This document shows positions 55,500 through 64,000 of a stretch of DNA of 64,000 nt, one piece after another (the stretch's first letter is position 1; every line of letters begins with the position of its first letter). The notes beneath the pieces were generated by a model that was not told where the DNA came from, did no database searches, and saw only the letters and a list, made by a program, of their open reading frames with translations. The position numbers and the translations under genes are program-made. The stretch covers positions 1,065,264,444 to 1,065,328,443 of the forward strand of contig CM066031.1 of assembly GCA_033557465.1 (NCBI GenBank), written 5' to 3'. The stretch is from Ichthyophis bannanicus. Lineage: Eukaryota; Chordata; Amphibia; Gymnophiona; Ichthyophiidae.

Positions 55500-56665
55500 C
55501 TACTCCTCGGCTAAGGGCTCAAAGCTTTCTGCCGGGCAATAGCTGCAATCCATCTCGGGGTCCAAAAGGTCATCCGGGAATTCCACCTGCATTGGTTCAC
55601 AGTCAGGAATATCTAGTGGCTCGCATTCAGGCTTTTTATACAATGTTTGTACGATGTCCCAATGCGCTGCATCCAAAGGTAAGCCTTGGTTTTGTACACC
55701 TCTAGAGTGAGGATAGTTTCTCTTGCCTACTGTCTTATACTAGAGAGTTTCTTGTTTGGCACAGGTTTGTATTTTGTAGCAGAAATAGTTCTAGAAGGAC
55801 AGCATTCCTCTAGGCCCTGCTCCTCCTGCGTCACAGCATTCATAAAATCACAATCAGTAAAATAGTGATTACCTTTCCTTTTGGGTTTATCACGGCCAAG
55901 TGAGGGTTGATGCTTGTTCCTGCTGTGGTTTGGCTTCTCTGACACCAAGGTAGGCCTCCAGTTCTCCGGCCGACCTTCTGCTGGGGTTAAGCCACACTTG
56001 CACCACAGCTTCTTTCTCTCTGGGCCAGGAATGTTACCTTTCAAAGTAATTCTTTCACCTCCTTCTTGGTTACTCCTCGTTGTGTCTTTCAAAGTTTGCT
56101 GGCCTCTGCCAGACTCAGGTCCAGGACTCTCTGGCACAGTCCTTCTCCTTCCAGGGTTAGCTTCTTCTTTGTATCTTTCCCACTTGGAAAGTGTATCCTC
56201 TCCCCTCTTGGGATATTTGAAGTGGATTCCTTCACCTGGTTCTGTTGAGTCTGCTGGGCCGGTTCCTTCTGTCAGGACTCCTATTCCCTGGTCCTTCTCT
56301 CCTTCCAGGAAAGCTCTCCTTTCTCCTTCCAGGGTTAGCTTCCTTCCTGTGTCCCTTGTGTCTCCTGTGTCTGGGCTTTTAAAAGGAATTCTTCCCTTTC
56401 TGGATTGGGTGCAGGCCGGTATTGCATCATTGGCTCTGGGGTGTGGCTCCTCAGTCCTCCGGAGGTCCCTCTTGCTCCCCCTATATGGCTCCTCGCGATG
56501 CTGCAGCCGGTGTCTGCTTCTTTTTTCTAAGTTAAAAGCATTTTCTTCTGTCTGCAGAGGGTCTGCAGTACCACAACAGACTGAGTCTTCTGCCTGGATG
56601 CTGAACTGATTTAGCCAACTTTTCACAGTACTGTATGGAATATGCACCATGGGAACAGTATACTA
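55500..56665 (-). pseudogene. Unrecognised terminal-exon-like coding unit, one frame change
   Basis: I do not recognise this protein. An acceptor-like site (CTCATCTCTCCAG then TAG) ends at 56666. An ATG in good context (CCCATGG) at 56650-56648 opens a 307-codon frame to 55727, beginning MVHIPYSTVKSWLNQF. It is highly charged, rich in E, K, R, G and P, with WCKCGLTPAEG near residue 215. A second frame directly overlaps its end and runs 79 codons to the TAG at 55500, acidic and ending ESFEPLAEE. One indel near 55735 would make them a single protein of about 385 residues. A polyadenylation signal follows. No transposase, RT or known domain is seen. It could be a decaying host exon, a retrogene or an unfamiliar transposon ORF. 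The antisense frame at 55914-56609 is a shadow. Confidence 0.5.
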
Positions 56666-57119
56666 CTGGAGAGATGAGTATAAGGGATGATTTTTCTGCT
56701 TACACGTGTATATGCCATCACTCACGTGCAAGTAGAAGCCAATAAAGGAGTCCAGCTCAAATTAGCTTTTTGCATGTTGAGGTGGTTTTGATCATCATAG
56801 ATGCAAGGACAAATTACCCTCCCAATCATTTAACCCAGAGCTGTGCATTGGGCTCCCCAATTAGCCTGTAAAAATGCATAACTGAATACCATACTCACAA
56901 ATATCTAGCTTTGCTGTGTATGCATGTTTGACCTGAAGTCTTTAAGATCTTGCTCCAAAGCAGTAAAGGAACTACTTGGATTACTTATAGTAAACACAAT
57001 CGGCAAGAGACAATATTTTATAAATTTGCTTTCCCACATTCATCTCCTCTATCTCTGCTTTCTTCTGTACTCTTTCCACCAAGGAGCTCATAACTAAACA
57101 AAGAGGGAGGTGAGAAAGA
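56666..57119. other. Unassigned sequence upstream of the 55500-56665 unit
   Basis: If that unit is a terminal exon, this would be intron. No coding, CpG island or repeat is seen. Confidence 0.3.
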
Positions 57120-57335
57120 ACATCCTGGTTATAAAACAGAAAACAAAGTAGGGCTAAGTGGTCAAGATTCTCAATGGAGAAAGGTGTACAGTGGAGTACC
57201 CCAGGGATCTATACTGGGCCCATTGCTTTTAAGTGACCTGGAAATGGGACAACAAAATTATTCAAAGTTGTCAAATCACATGAAGATTGTGAAAACTTGC
57301 AAGAGAAACTGGAGAAATTGGGAGACTAGGCATCA
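57120..57335 (+). mobile_element. CR1-group LINE, RT segment, part 1
   Basis: The plus strand encodes VYSGVPQGSILGPLL followed by a deletion and LQEKLEKLGD in another frame, the CR1 RT region that precedes the YADD and MHLG blocks. It stops at GGCATCAA and resumes at 58438 with ATGGCAGATT, after an inserted L2. Confidence 0.75.
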
Positions 57336-58437
57336 ATCCTTTTATCCAGCGCCAGGGGGTCCCCCACAGGGTTCAGCCCTATCTGCGTTACTTTTTAATA
57401 TCTGCAACTTCTCTGTTCTGCTCATAATGTTAAATAAGAGATTTATGCCGATGATATTATGATCTTTGCCCCTTTCAACACCGTTCTGCCAGATTCTCCT
57501 CGGATCTCGGCATGCGTAAAGGAAATAAGCTGCCTAAGCAAGCTTAGTCTGGCAATCAGTTTCTCAAAGTCAGAAGCCCTATTTGTCACGAGGAAGGCTG
57601 CATTCTCACCACCAAGCAACCTAAATATACTAGGCAACAACACAGAACTTAAACAACATGTAAGATATCGTGGAGTAACCCTCGACCGCTTCCTTAACTT
57701 TAATAAGCACATTAAAAGAATCACTAAGAAAGCCTACTACAAACTAAGAACAATACAGAAACTTAAACCACTACTCAGTGACAATGACTTTAGAACAGTA
57801 TGTCAATCTATGATAACACCTGTGTTAGATTACTGTAATTTAATTTATCAAGGTCTTCATATGAAAGCAATGTAGCCACTCCAACTTGTACAAACACACA
57901 GTGGCACGGCTTATTGCTGGGACCCCTAAGCACAGCCACATAATACCAACCTTACGTCAACTTCACTGGCTCCCAATCCATATCCGTTCAAAATTTAAAT
58001 TGTTTCTAATCATTTTTAAAATTCATGCCCTATCACCACCACTTCTGCAGCCATTGATCACTTTTTGTAAATAACAAGCAAAGATGTACTGTATGCAGGA
58101 ATTTACTAACTATCCAAAGGAACTATATAAGAGCAAAGCAAACATGGAACCATGCCATTTCCTTATTTGCTCCATCGCTCTGGAACACTTTGCTGGAATT
58201 TATAAGATCCAGCTCCGACGTTAAAGATTTCAGAAGTGCTCTAAAGACACATCTCTTCACAGATTACTTTGGTAAATTCAACATAGCCTCTCTCTTACTT
58301 AGTACGTTATACCCTATGTTGTCCAAGTTAATATTCTTTGTTCAATGTATATTGCCTGTTTTTGAGTTTTATGTAAACTGCATTGAATTTTTGATAATGC
58401 CGTTTAAAAAAACCATGTTAAATAAAATTCAAATGGC
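57336..58437 (+). mobile_element. L2 LINE inserted in CR1 (5'-truncated)
   Basis: It starts in the RT (GGPPQGSALSALLFNIC). The frame 57459-57875 gives SEALFVTRKAAFSPPSN, VTLDRFLNFNKHIKRITKKA and MITPVLDYCNLIYQGL; 57886-58074 gives HIIPTLRQLHWLPI; 58190-58270 gives VKDFRSALKTHLFTDYF. The tail is TTAAATAAAATTC. Frameshifts near 57450, 57877 and 58078 make it a dead copy. Confidence 0.88.
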
Positions 58438-58708
58438 AGATTAAATCTAATGTGGGCAAGTGCAAAGTTATGCATTTAGGGAGGAACATGCCAAACTATA
58501 GCTACACAAAGCAAGGTTTCACATTAGGAAGCACCACCCAAAAAAAGGATCTGGGTGTCATCGTGGATAATACATTAAAATCCTCTACTCAGTGTGCAGA
58601 AGTGCCCAAGAAAGCAAATAGAAAACTAGAAAAAAATAAAGAAAGATATGGGGATTAAAACAAAGGATATCATAATGCTTCTATGGTGGGACCACATCTT
58701 GAGAGGCT
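58438..58708 (+). mobile_element. CR1-group LINE, part 2
   Basis: Frame 58452-58658: MGKCKVMHLGRNMPNYSYTK, then KKDLGVIVDNTLKSSTQC and KKANRKLEK. It directly continues the CR1 interrupted at 57335. Confidence 0.85.
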
Positions 58709-58985
58709 GAAACAAAAGGGTCCTGGAATTTTCATAAAAATGAAGGGTATGATACATATAAAGTAATATTTCTTGGTCTGCACTTTCCCTATTCCCACAA
58801 CCAACACTTGCATGGATGCAATACCGTTATTAGTCTGGATATGAGCCACTAAATGTTCTACCGCTAACGCAAACAAAAGCAGGGAAAAGGGGACAGCCTT
58901 GCCTCATCCCCCTCTGGAGCATGAAGTCACGGGAACATATCCCATTAACTAAATTATGTGGTACATTATTCAACTGGACCTAGTT
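58709..58985 (-). mobile_element. Tx1/L1-like LINE trace
   Basis: The minus strand near 58830-58905 reads MRQGCPLSPLLFALAVEHLV with a following AHIQTN, the L1/Tx1 reverse transcriptase block before the catalytic YADD. The neighbouring part is degraded. A single short RT fragment. Confidence 0.7.
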
Positions 58986-59217
58986 ACAGATAGTGTGTGC
59001 TGTTAGCCCAGCTTAGTTAACTTGCCCCTTAGATTGTAAACGGTCTGGGGACAGGGAAATATTTACTGTACCCAAATGTAACTCACCTTGAGCTACATTA
59101 ATTTGTAGTTTAATGCACATTAAATTGATTTTGCATGCACTAAATTTAAGGTATACTAGCAAGACGAATACACAGCAGCCTGAATACTCAGCTATTTCTA
59201 ATCCAAATATGTAAAAT
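58986..59217 (+). repeat. SINE/LINE tail remnant and spacer
   Basis: TTAGATTGTAAACGGTCTGG and ACTCACCTTGAGCTAC at 59029-59098 resemble the 3' region of tRNA-derived SINEs with LINE-type tails, but no head is seen. L2 coding begins near 59218. Confidence 0.35.
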
Positions 59218-60231
59218 TTGGAGCAACATGTAAAATCCGGAGCAGTAGAATCAAAACCTTTCCACCAAAGACAAGGTGTACCACAAGGTTCCTCTCTATC
59301 ATCACTCATGTTCAACATATACATGCAGCCCATCTGCAATATCATCAGATCCTTCAATGTGAACTGTTTGATATATGCAGATGATATACTGCTCTACATG
59401 CCTTTCTCTACAGATCAAATGGTCCTTTCCCCTATTATAGAATGTTTCGATGCAGTTTCAGAATGGCTCCAATCTCAAAACCTCCGTATTCAACACAAGA
59501 AAACTGAGGTGCTCTTCATCACGAGGGACCACAATTTCACTCCTCCACCCCATGTAAGAGTTAAGGAAGCAGATCTGCAAACAAAAGCCACAATAAGATA
59601 CCTTGGGGTCACTTTGGACCAACATCTTGATATGAAGGTACACATAGGTAACATAGTAAAAGCAATATACTTCAAGATCCGAACACTCAGGCACCTGCGT
59701 TCCTTATTAGATTCAGACGACTTCCGGACTATATACCAAGCACTAATCTTACTTCACTTCGACTATGCTAACGCCATTTTACAAGGCCTCCCACAATCTA
59801 CCTTGAACCTGCTACAACTTGCCATGAACGCCGCAGCAAGGGTCCTCCATGGGGCCTCTAGGAGCGACCATGTAACGCCTATCCTAAAACAGCTTCACTG
59901 GCTCCCCATACATGGAAAGCTTGTTTTCAAGACCTTACTACTGACTTTCAAGGCCGTCAATGGTCTTTCATCCTCCTCACTTACAGAGCTCTTTCACACC
60001 GTTCCACCTAACAGATCCAGAAGACCAACAGCAATAAACTCTCTAATAATCCCGAAGGCCTTGACAAAATGCACCCTGACAACGGCAAACAGGGCATTCA
60101 AATTTTGCGCCCCAAAATGCTGGAATGCTCTACCATCGAACATTCGTGCTATCGTTGACTTAGCCCAGTTCAGGAAGGCTCTCAAATATCACCTGTTCCT
60201 CAAGTACTACCCAGCCAGCAATGAAGCCTAG
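59218..60231 (+). CDS. L2 ORF2 fragment, RT palm to C-terminus, intact
   Basis: 337 codons without a stop. FHQRQGVPQGSSLSSLMFNI (residues 16-35), the catalytic LIYADDILLYMPF (about 50-62), LFITRDHNFTPPP, TIRYLGVTLDQHLDMKVHI, LLHFDYANAILQGLP, HVTPILKQLHWLPI, and a terminal LAQFRKALKYHLFLKYY before the TAG. Upstream RT blocks and the endonuclease are missing through truncation; the first codon is TTG, so no natural start exists. It is close to the L2 at 22885-26630 (shared FNIYMQPIC and PHFDYAN), and more distant from the one at 33332. Confidence 0.9.
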   Translation: MEQHVKSGAVESKPFHQRQGVPQGSSLSSLMFNIYMQPICNIIRSFNVNCLIYADDILLYMPFSTDQMVLSPIIECFDAVSEWLQSQNLRIQHKKTEVLFITRDHNFTPPPHVRVKEADLQTKATIRYLGVTLDQHLDMKVHIGNIVKAIYFKIRTLRHLRSLLDSDDFRTIYQALILLHFDYANAILQGLPQSTLNLLQLAMNAAARVLHGASRSDHVTPILKQLHWLPIHGKLVFKTLLLTFKAVNGLSSSSLTELFHTVPPNRSRRPTAINSLIIPKALTKCTLTTANRAFKFCAPKCWNALPSNIRAIVDLAQFRKALKYHLFLKYYPASNEA

Positions 60232-60445
60232 CTAACCCAAAGAAAGTAACTACATGATACTTCTAGAGCTTTGTCAGAACGCCTATTTGTAGATATTTCA
60301 TGTAAATAGTTCACCCATGTTATCCAAGTTTGTACACCTGTTCTCTGTAAAACTGAACAGCCTGTTGTTCTGGTCTTTTGTTTAATGTAAACCGCGCTGA
60401 TGTCGAATAGTGCGGTATATAAGAAATTGTAATAAATAATAATAA
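59218..60445 (+). mobile_element. L2 LINE 3' part with open reading frame
   Basis: 5'-truncated in the RT palm. An open ORF to 60231, then a 3' untranslated region containing TAAACCGCGCTGATGTCGAA and GCGGTATATAAGAAATTGT, ending in AATAATAAT at 60434-60445. Terminal sequence is of the L2 type seen at 22885. Confidence 0.88.
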
Positions 60446-61049
60446 TATGAGGTAAGTACAGTAACGGTGAGAGAGATTCTCCACCTGAGAGATATTATCC
60501 TACAATGATTGGATTCTGAATGTATATAAAAAGATGCAAAAATGGTTAGGAATTGAGGAATGGTATTGCTGCTCGTAAGTTTCAAACTTGTGCTATTCTG
60601 ACCCCTTTTACTGCCTGTTACCATGGGTCCAGTATATGTGAACATATTTTATAACAATAAAAGGAGATTTTGGGCAGGGCACTTAGACTGTATCCTTAAT
60701 CCTTCCTAACATGAGCTTTCACTTCAAATTGTTATTTGGAACTCAGCTGCTATGATGAAGATATTCCTGCCCATAATAAGACGCTGACAAGTATTTCACT
60801 ATCCTTTGCTTTAAAGCTTGTCCTTCATGCATACAAACGCATAGTCAGCGAGGTATAACACCGCCGACTTACAAAGGTGAAGACGCCACAGCCAAAAAGC
60901 ATAATTGACTTTGAACTTTTCAGGAAATCCAGAAATCTGTTGATCATTACGTATCCCAAGTGCCGTAATTACAGCCGTTTTTTTTGCATCATTAAACTAT
61001 GCTGTACAATGCGGTCGTGGTATCCTCCCACACAAGTTAATGGCATGTA
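60446..61049. other. Unassigned sequence
   Basis: No gene recognised. The part 60840-61020 has more CpG (GTCAGCGAGGTATAACACCG) than its surroundings; the reason is unknown. Confidence 0.3.
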
Positions 61050-61445
61050 CCCTAAGGGGAAATTTTCCAAAGGAATTTTCACACATACAAGCCTTTTTAC
61101 ATATGTAAAATGGCCGTTTAGAAAGTTACGCCAGGTTTGCATGTGTAGAAATACACAATCCGGTTATAGGTGTGTTCTGGGGCAGATTTTGTGTGGAGCA
61201 TGGGTGGAATCATGATTTATGCATGTATTTTATAAGATGCTCATGTGTGCACACACATTACATGCTAATATTTACACCTGCTTCTGAGAAGGAAACAATG
61301 TCCATGGCCGTAATCTAGGCATGATTTCGGCTGATTTGCCCCTTATTATATACTGCAGCTAAATTCCTACATATATTTATAAAATAGGCTTAAAATAAGC
61401 ACCTACTTGGCCTTCACATATAGGTAGGCTGTTCTATAAAAGGTT
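61050..61445. repeat. Unclassified interspersed repeat, inverted relative of 51826-52620
   Basis: The right part, inverted, reads AGCCTACCTATATGTGAAGG, CCAAGTAGGTGCTTATTTTA and CCTATTTTATAAAT, resembling the left end of 51826. A GTGTGCACACACATT block also has a counterpart near 51960. Degenerate; superfamily unknown. Confidence 0.35.
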
Positions 61446-61939
61446 TATGAATCCTAACAGGACCATAGCAAGCTAGAAATGCACCCTGTGGAACCTCTAA
61501 AGCTGGTGCTCCCCACCCCCTCTCCCAGTTGCACACAGGAACTCTCTTCTGGCTTTCTGGAAGCCCCAGTGAATGACATCTGCACCCCTTCTATACTTGG
61601 CTATGTGAGCAGTGTGGTTGCACAAGTCACCTTGCTAGAGCCCCGATCCTAAACCAGCCAGGATTTAAAACAATAAAATATGAACATGCAAGATTACCAC
61701 AAGTGCTATAGTTGTAGTACAGATTCTTCTTGGATTACAGATATGCTGCGTTATGTACTGCTGCACAGATAACACATGCTAGATATTAGCACTACAGCAT
61801 AACACACATGATAACAGAATGTGCATAAATGGAGCATCATGTTGAGGCAGCGACTGGCAAGATACAGGAAGTACCTCATCTCAGATTTCAACTCCCGCCT
61901 GGGGTTAGTGCAAATGGCCAGAGCTGGTGGGAGACAAGC
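61446..61939. other. Unassigned sequence
   Basis: Nothing recognised. Confidence 0.3.
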
Positions 61940-62971
61940 AGAGTAGTGAGAGAGAGAGAAAACAATCAGTGTGCTAGGCAGGTCAGAGAAGGGGGTCAGG
62001 AATAGGGCTAGTTCTGTTGCCAGGACTGGGAGTTGAAGATGATGCGGGTATGGGAAAAAGAGTGATGCTAAGGAATGTGGGTGCGAGAGGTTCGCTGTCA
62101 GCTAACACTGGAGCTGGGGCTAAGAGAAAGGGACTAATACTGTTAGATGTTGGGATGGAAGAAGGGGGCTGATGCAAGCTAGGGCTGGGGGAAGGGGCTG
62201 ATTCTGGCACAAGGAGAAAGGGACATGGAGTTAACACAGAGGATGAGGATGGGAGAAAGGGCAGATACTAATGTATAGAGGTGAGAGATACCAATTGATA
62301 GAGGTGCGAGAAAGTCTAACGATGGGCCTGGGGCTGATTCAGAGGCTTGGGGGCTGACATGAGAGCAGGTGGGAGAAGGGGCTAGGGAATGAGAAGGAAG
62401 AGAACAGATACTGTGGTGGGGAGGAAAGCAAGGGCGTATGTAAGGAAGGTGAAGATGGAGGTGCAGAGGGATGGATGCTAGGTAAAGGTAGAGGAAACAC
62501 AGGGCAACTGAATAATGAAGAGGAGGGAAGATGGATAGAAGCTGGAGAAGGGGAGAAGCCAGTGTGGGAAAAGAGGTAGGGAAATGGATGCCGATGAAAA
62601 GGCAGGACGTTATAAAAAAAGTGAGACACATAGGAAGGAGTCAGGTCTTTGAAGGAGGCGAGAGATGGCAGAAATAGGGGGAGGCGGAAAGGGAGCCTGA
62701 ATAAGGGACTGGAGATAGAGAGGGTATGAGTGACAAGAAGGAGCTGAAGTTGGTAAAGGGATAAGAGATAGATAAGGCTGGGGATGTCATGAGTAGAGGG
62801 TGAAATACAGTGGGAACAGGAGACTGGGGAAAGAATATGATACAGGTGGGAAATGTCAGAACTAGGGAAGCGAGTGTAAGAAATGGAGAGTTGGTAAGTA
62901 GGTGAAAGGTGGAAAGAGTGAAACTAAAGAATGAGGAAAGAGCAGAAGGAGGAATGAAAACTAACTACAAG
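61940..62971 (+). repeat. Purine-rich degenerate minisatellite
   Basis: About 1 kb dominated by G and A on the plus strand, with recurring GGGAGAAGGGGCT(G/A)AT-type blocks (e.g. 62189-62205, 62370-62385). The period is irregular, roughly 35-50 bases. The minus-strand frames 61983-62631 are Pro/Ser/Leu products of this composition, not genes. Confidence 0.6.
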
Positions 62972-63248
62972 TAGAGGGAGGAGTGGCTCAGTGGTTGGGA
63001 CAGGCTACCTCAGGCCAGGGGTTCAATTCCCGCATGGGGACAAGCAACCTCAGGCCGGAGGGACTGGGGTCTCTAGTCCCATGGCCACTCCTTGTGGCCT
63101 TGGGCAAGCCACTTAACCCTTCATTGCCTCAGGTACACTTAGATTGTGAGCCCTTCAGGGACAAGGTAATAAAAAGTACCTGTTAGTATACATGTAAACC
63201 ACACTGATTCTAAAGAGCGCGGTATAAAAAATAAATAAAGTAAATAAA
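62972..63248 (+). repeat. CORE-SINE with tRNA-like head and L2-type tail
   Basis: A box GTGGCTCAGTGGTTGGGACA (62983-63002), B box GGTTCAATTCCCG (63020-63032), CORE GGCCTTGGGCAAGCCACTTA (63097-63116) and L2-type tail TGTAAACCACACTGATTC, GCGGTATAAAAAATAAATA. It splits the purine-rich tract. Confidence 0.88.
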
Positions 63249-64000
63249 AAGGCAGATGAAGAAATTGAGAAAAAAAAAAGATGAAACAGAAGGATCAATG
63301 TTAGAGAAGAAGACAGGGATAATGAACAAACAGGAAACAGAAATGAGATCCTGGAAAAAGACTCGGGGGGAGGGAGGGGGGACAATAAAAGAAAGTAGTA
63401 GAGACCAAACCTAACCTAATTAGAAAAAAATATGGTCAAACAACAAAAAGGTATAAAAAAATTTCTGTTTTTAGAGAATGAAATGAGTCAGCATTGAGAA
63501 TGTAGATTTCTTGTATATTGTTCTCCATTCAGAAAATGCATTTCTAATTCTTCTTCGGTGTTCTGCTACTCATACTCTGGTTCTTTGGGTTTTCTATTTT
63601 ATTTTTTGTCTGCATATTTGTTGCTAATCTTTAGTCTTTTTTTTTAAATTAGGTGACAGTCTGGTTACCTCGTATAACCGCGATGAGGGATTCTTTTAAT
63701 ATGTAGGTTATGAGGGTCATTTTAAAAGATTTTGGTCATGATTTGGACATCTGAAGACATGGACGTTGAAATCACGGACATTATTCCACAGTCATTCCAC
63801 AAATGACATTCACAGATGACTCTGGTGCAGGGACATTACATTCAAGTAGACACAGGGGTTAGGGCAGAGGCATGTCTGAAGAGTGGGAATGTACTTACAT
63901 GTCCCTGTTCAATCTCAGAAATGTTGGAGACGTTTGCAGGCATGCCAATGTTTATACCTGCTCCAGGCACGAATAGGCCTCAGGAAAGTGCTTGTTTTCA
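63249..64000. other. Purine-rich remainder and unassigned right flank
   Basis: Purine-rich to about 63420, then AT-rich and finally mixed sequence. GGGTCATTTTAAAAGATTTTG at 63714 could be the end of an old DNA transposon, but no partner end lies in the window. No gene. Confidence 0.35.

Noticed and set aside
55914..56609. 231-codon plus-strand frame
   Set aside because: Antisense to the minus-strand unit at 55500-56665, which has the better start, stop and polyadenylation context. The choice is not absolute.
61983..62631. Overlapping minus-strand frames of 84-150 codons
   Set aside because: Composition products of the purine-rich tract; no conserved features.
62983..63032. tRNA gene suggested by A and B boxes
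   Set aside because: The boxes are followed by a CORE block and an L2 tail, and no cloverleaf acceptor stem closes; it is a SINE head. The same applies to 44707-44763 and 47505-47552.

Overview
The window is vertebrate nuclear DNA made almost entirely of nested, mostly decayed transposable elements. I found no bacterial gene, no rRNA or tRNA gene that stands up, no CRISPR array and no confident host gene. Protein remnants of L2, CR1, R4/Dong, RTE and DIRS retrotransposons lie beside CORE-SINEs and hAT, pogo/Tigger-like and possible Harbinger DNA elements. This mixture, especially abundant DIRS and L2 with a Tx1-like trace, suggests an amphibian (a caecilian would fit). That is inference from repeat content, not a species identification.

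Layout. 1-4861: DIRS element D1 on the minus strand, cut by the window edge and inserted in a small hAT element. 4957-9545: unassigned DNA with two L2-type 3' fragments. 9945-14640: two head-to-tail R4/Dong LINE copies on the plus strand. The second copy appears to be torn into pieces at 13476-14640, 16505-16690 and 36870-37445. The roughly 20 kb between its last two pieces is a nest: DIRS D2, CR1, SINE, a long L2 (22885 to about 32500) that is itself split by an RTE fragment and by DIRS D3 (27061-31985), a second RTE split by another L2, and a hairpin-rich Harbinger-like stretch.

37446-46555: mainly unassigned DNA with two complete small hAT elements, a 1.9 kb hAT-type foldback element carrying a very long hairpin and a G-rich minisatellite, CORE-SINEs and an L2 end. 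46558-50690: a nearly full-length but broken CR1 including remnants of its ORF1 esterase. 51185-53405: CR1 ends and an unclassified inverted-repeat element. 55300-56665: a minus-strand unit that looks like a terminal exon (acceptor-like site, ATG, long ORF, a frame change, a stop and a polyadenylation signal) and that I cannot assign. 57120-60445: L2 inside CR1, a Tx1/L1-like trace and a second L2 with an open reading frame. 61940-63420: a purine-rich tract hit by a CORE-SINE.

How the parts relate. Autonomous LINEs (L2, RTE) supply machinery that the two SINE types exploit: one SINE type ends in an L2 tail, the other in an RTE tail, while head and CORE are shared. D3 keeps inverted repeats, an internal complementary region and a long Gag reading frame, but has no recognisable reverse transcriptase, RNase H or tyrosine recombinase, so it probably depended on enzymes supplied by another DIRS element. 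All functional statements rest on motif reading by eye; boundaries without target-site duplications are accurate to roughly tens of bases.
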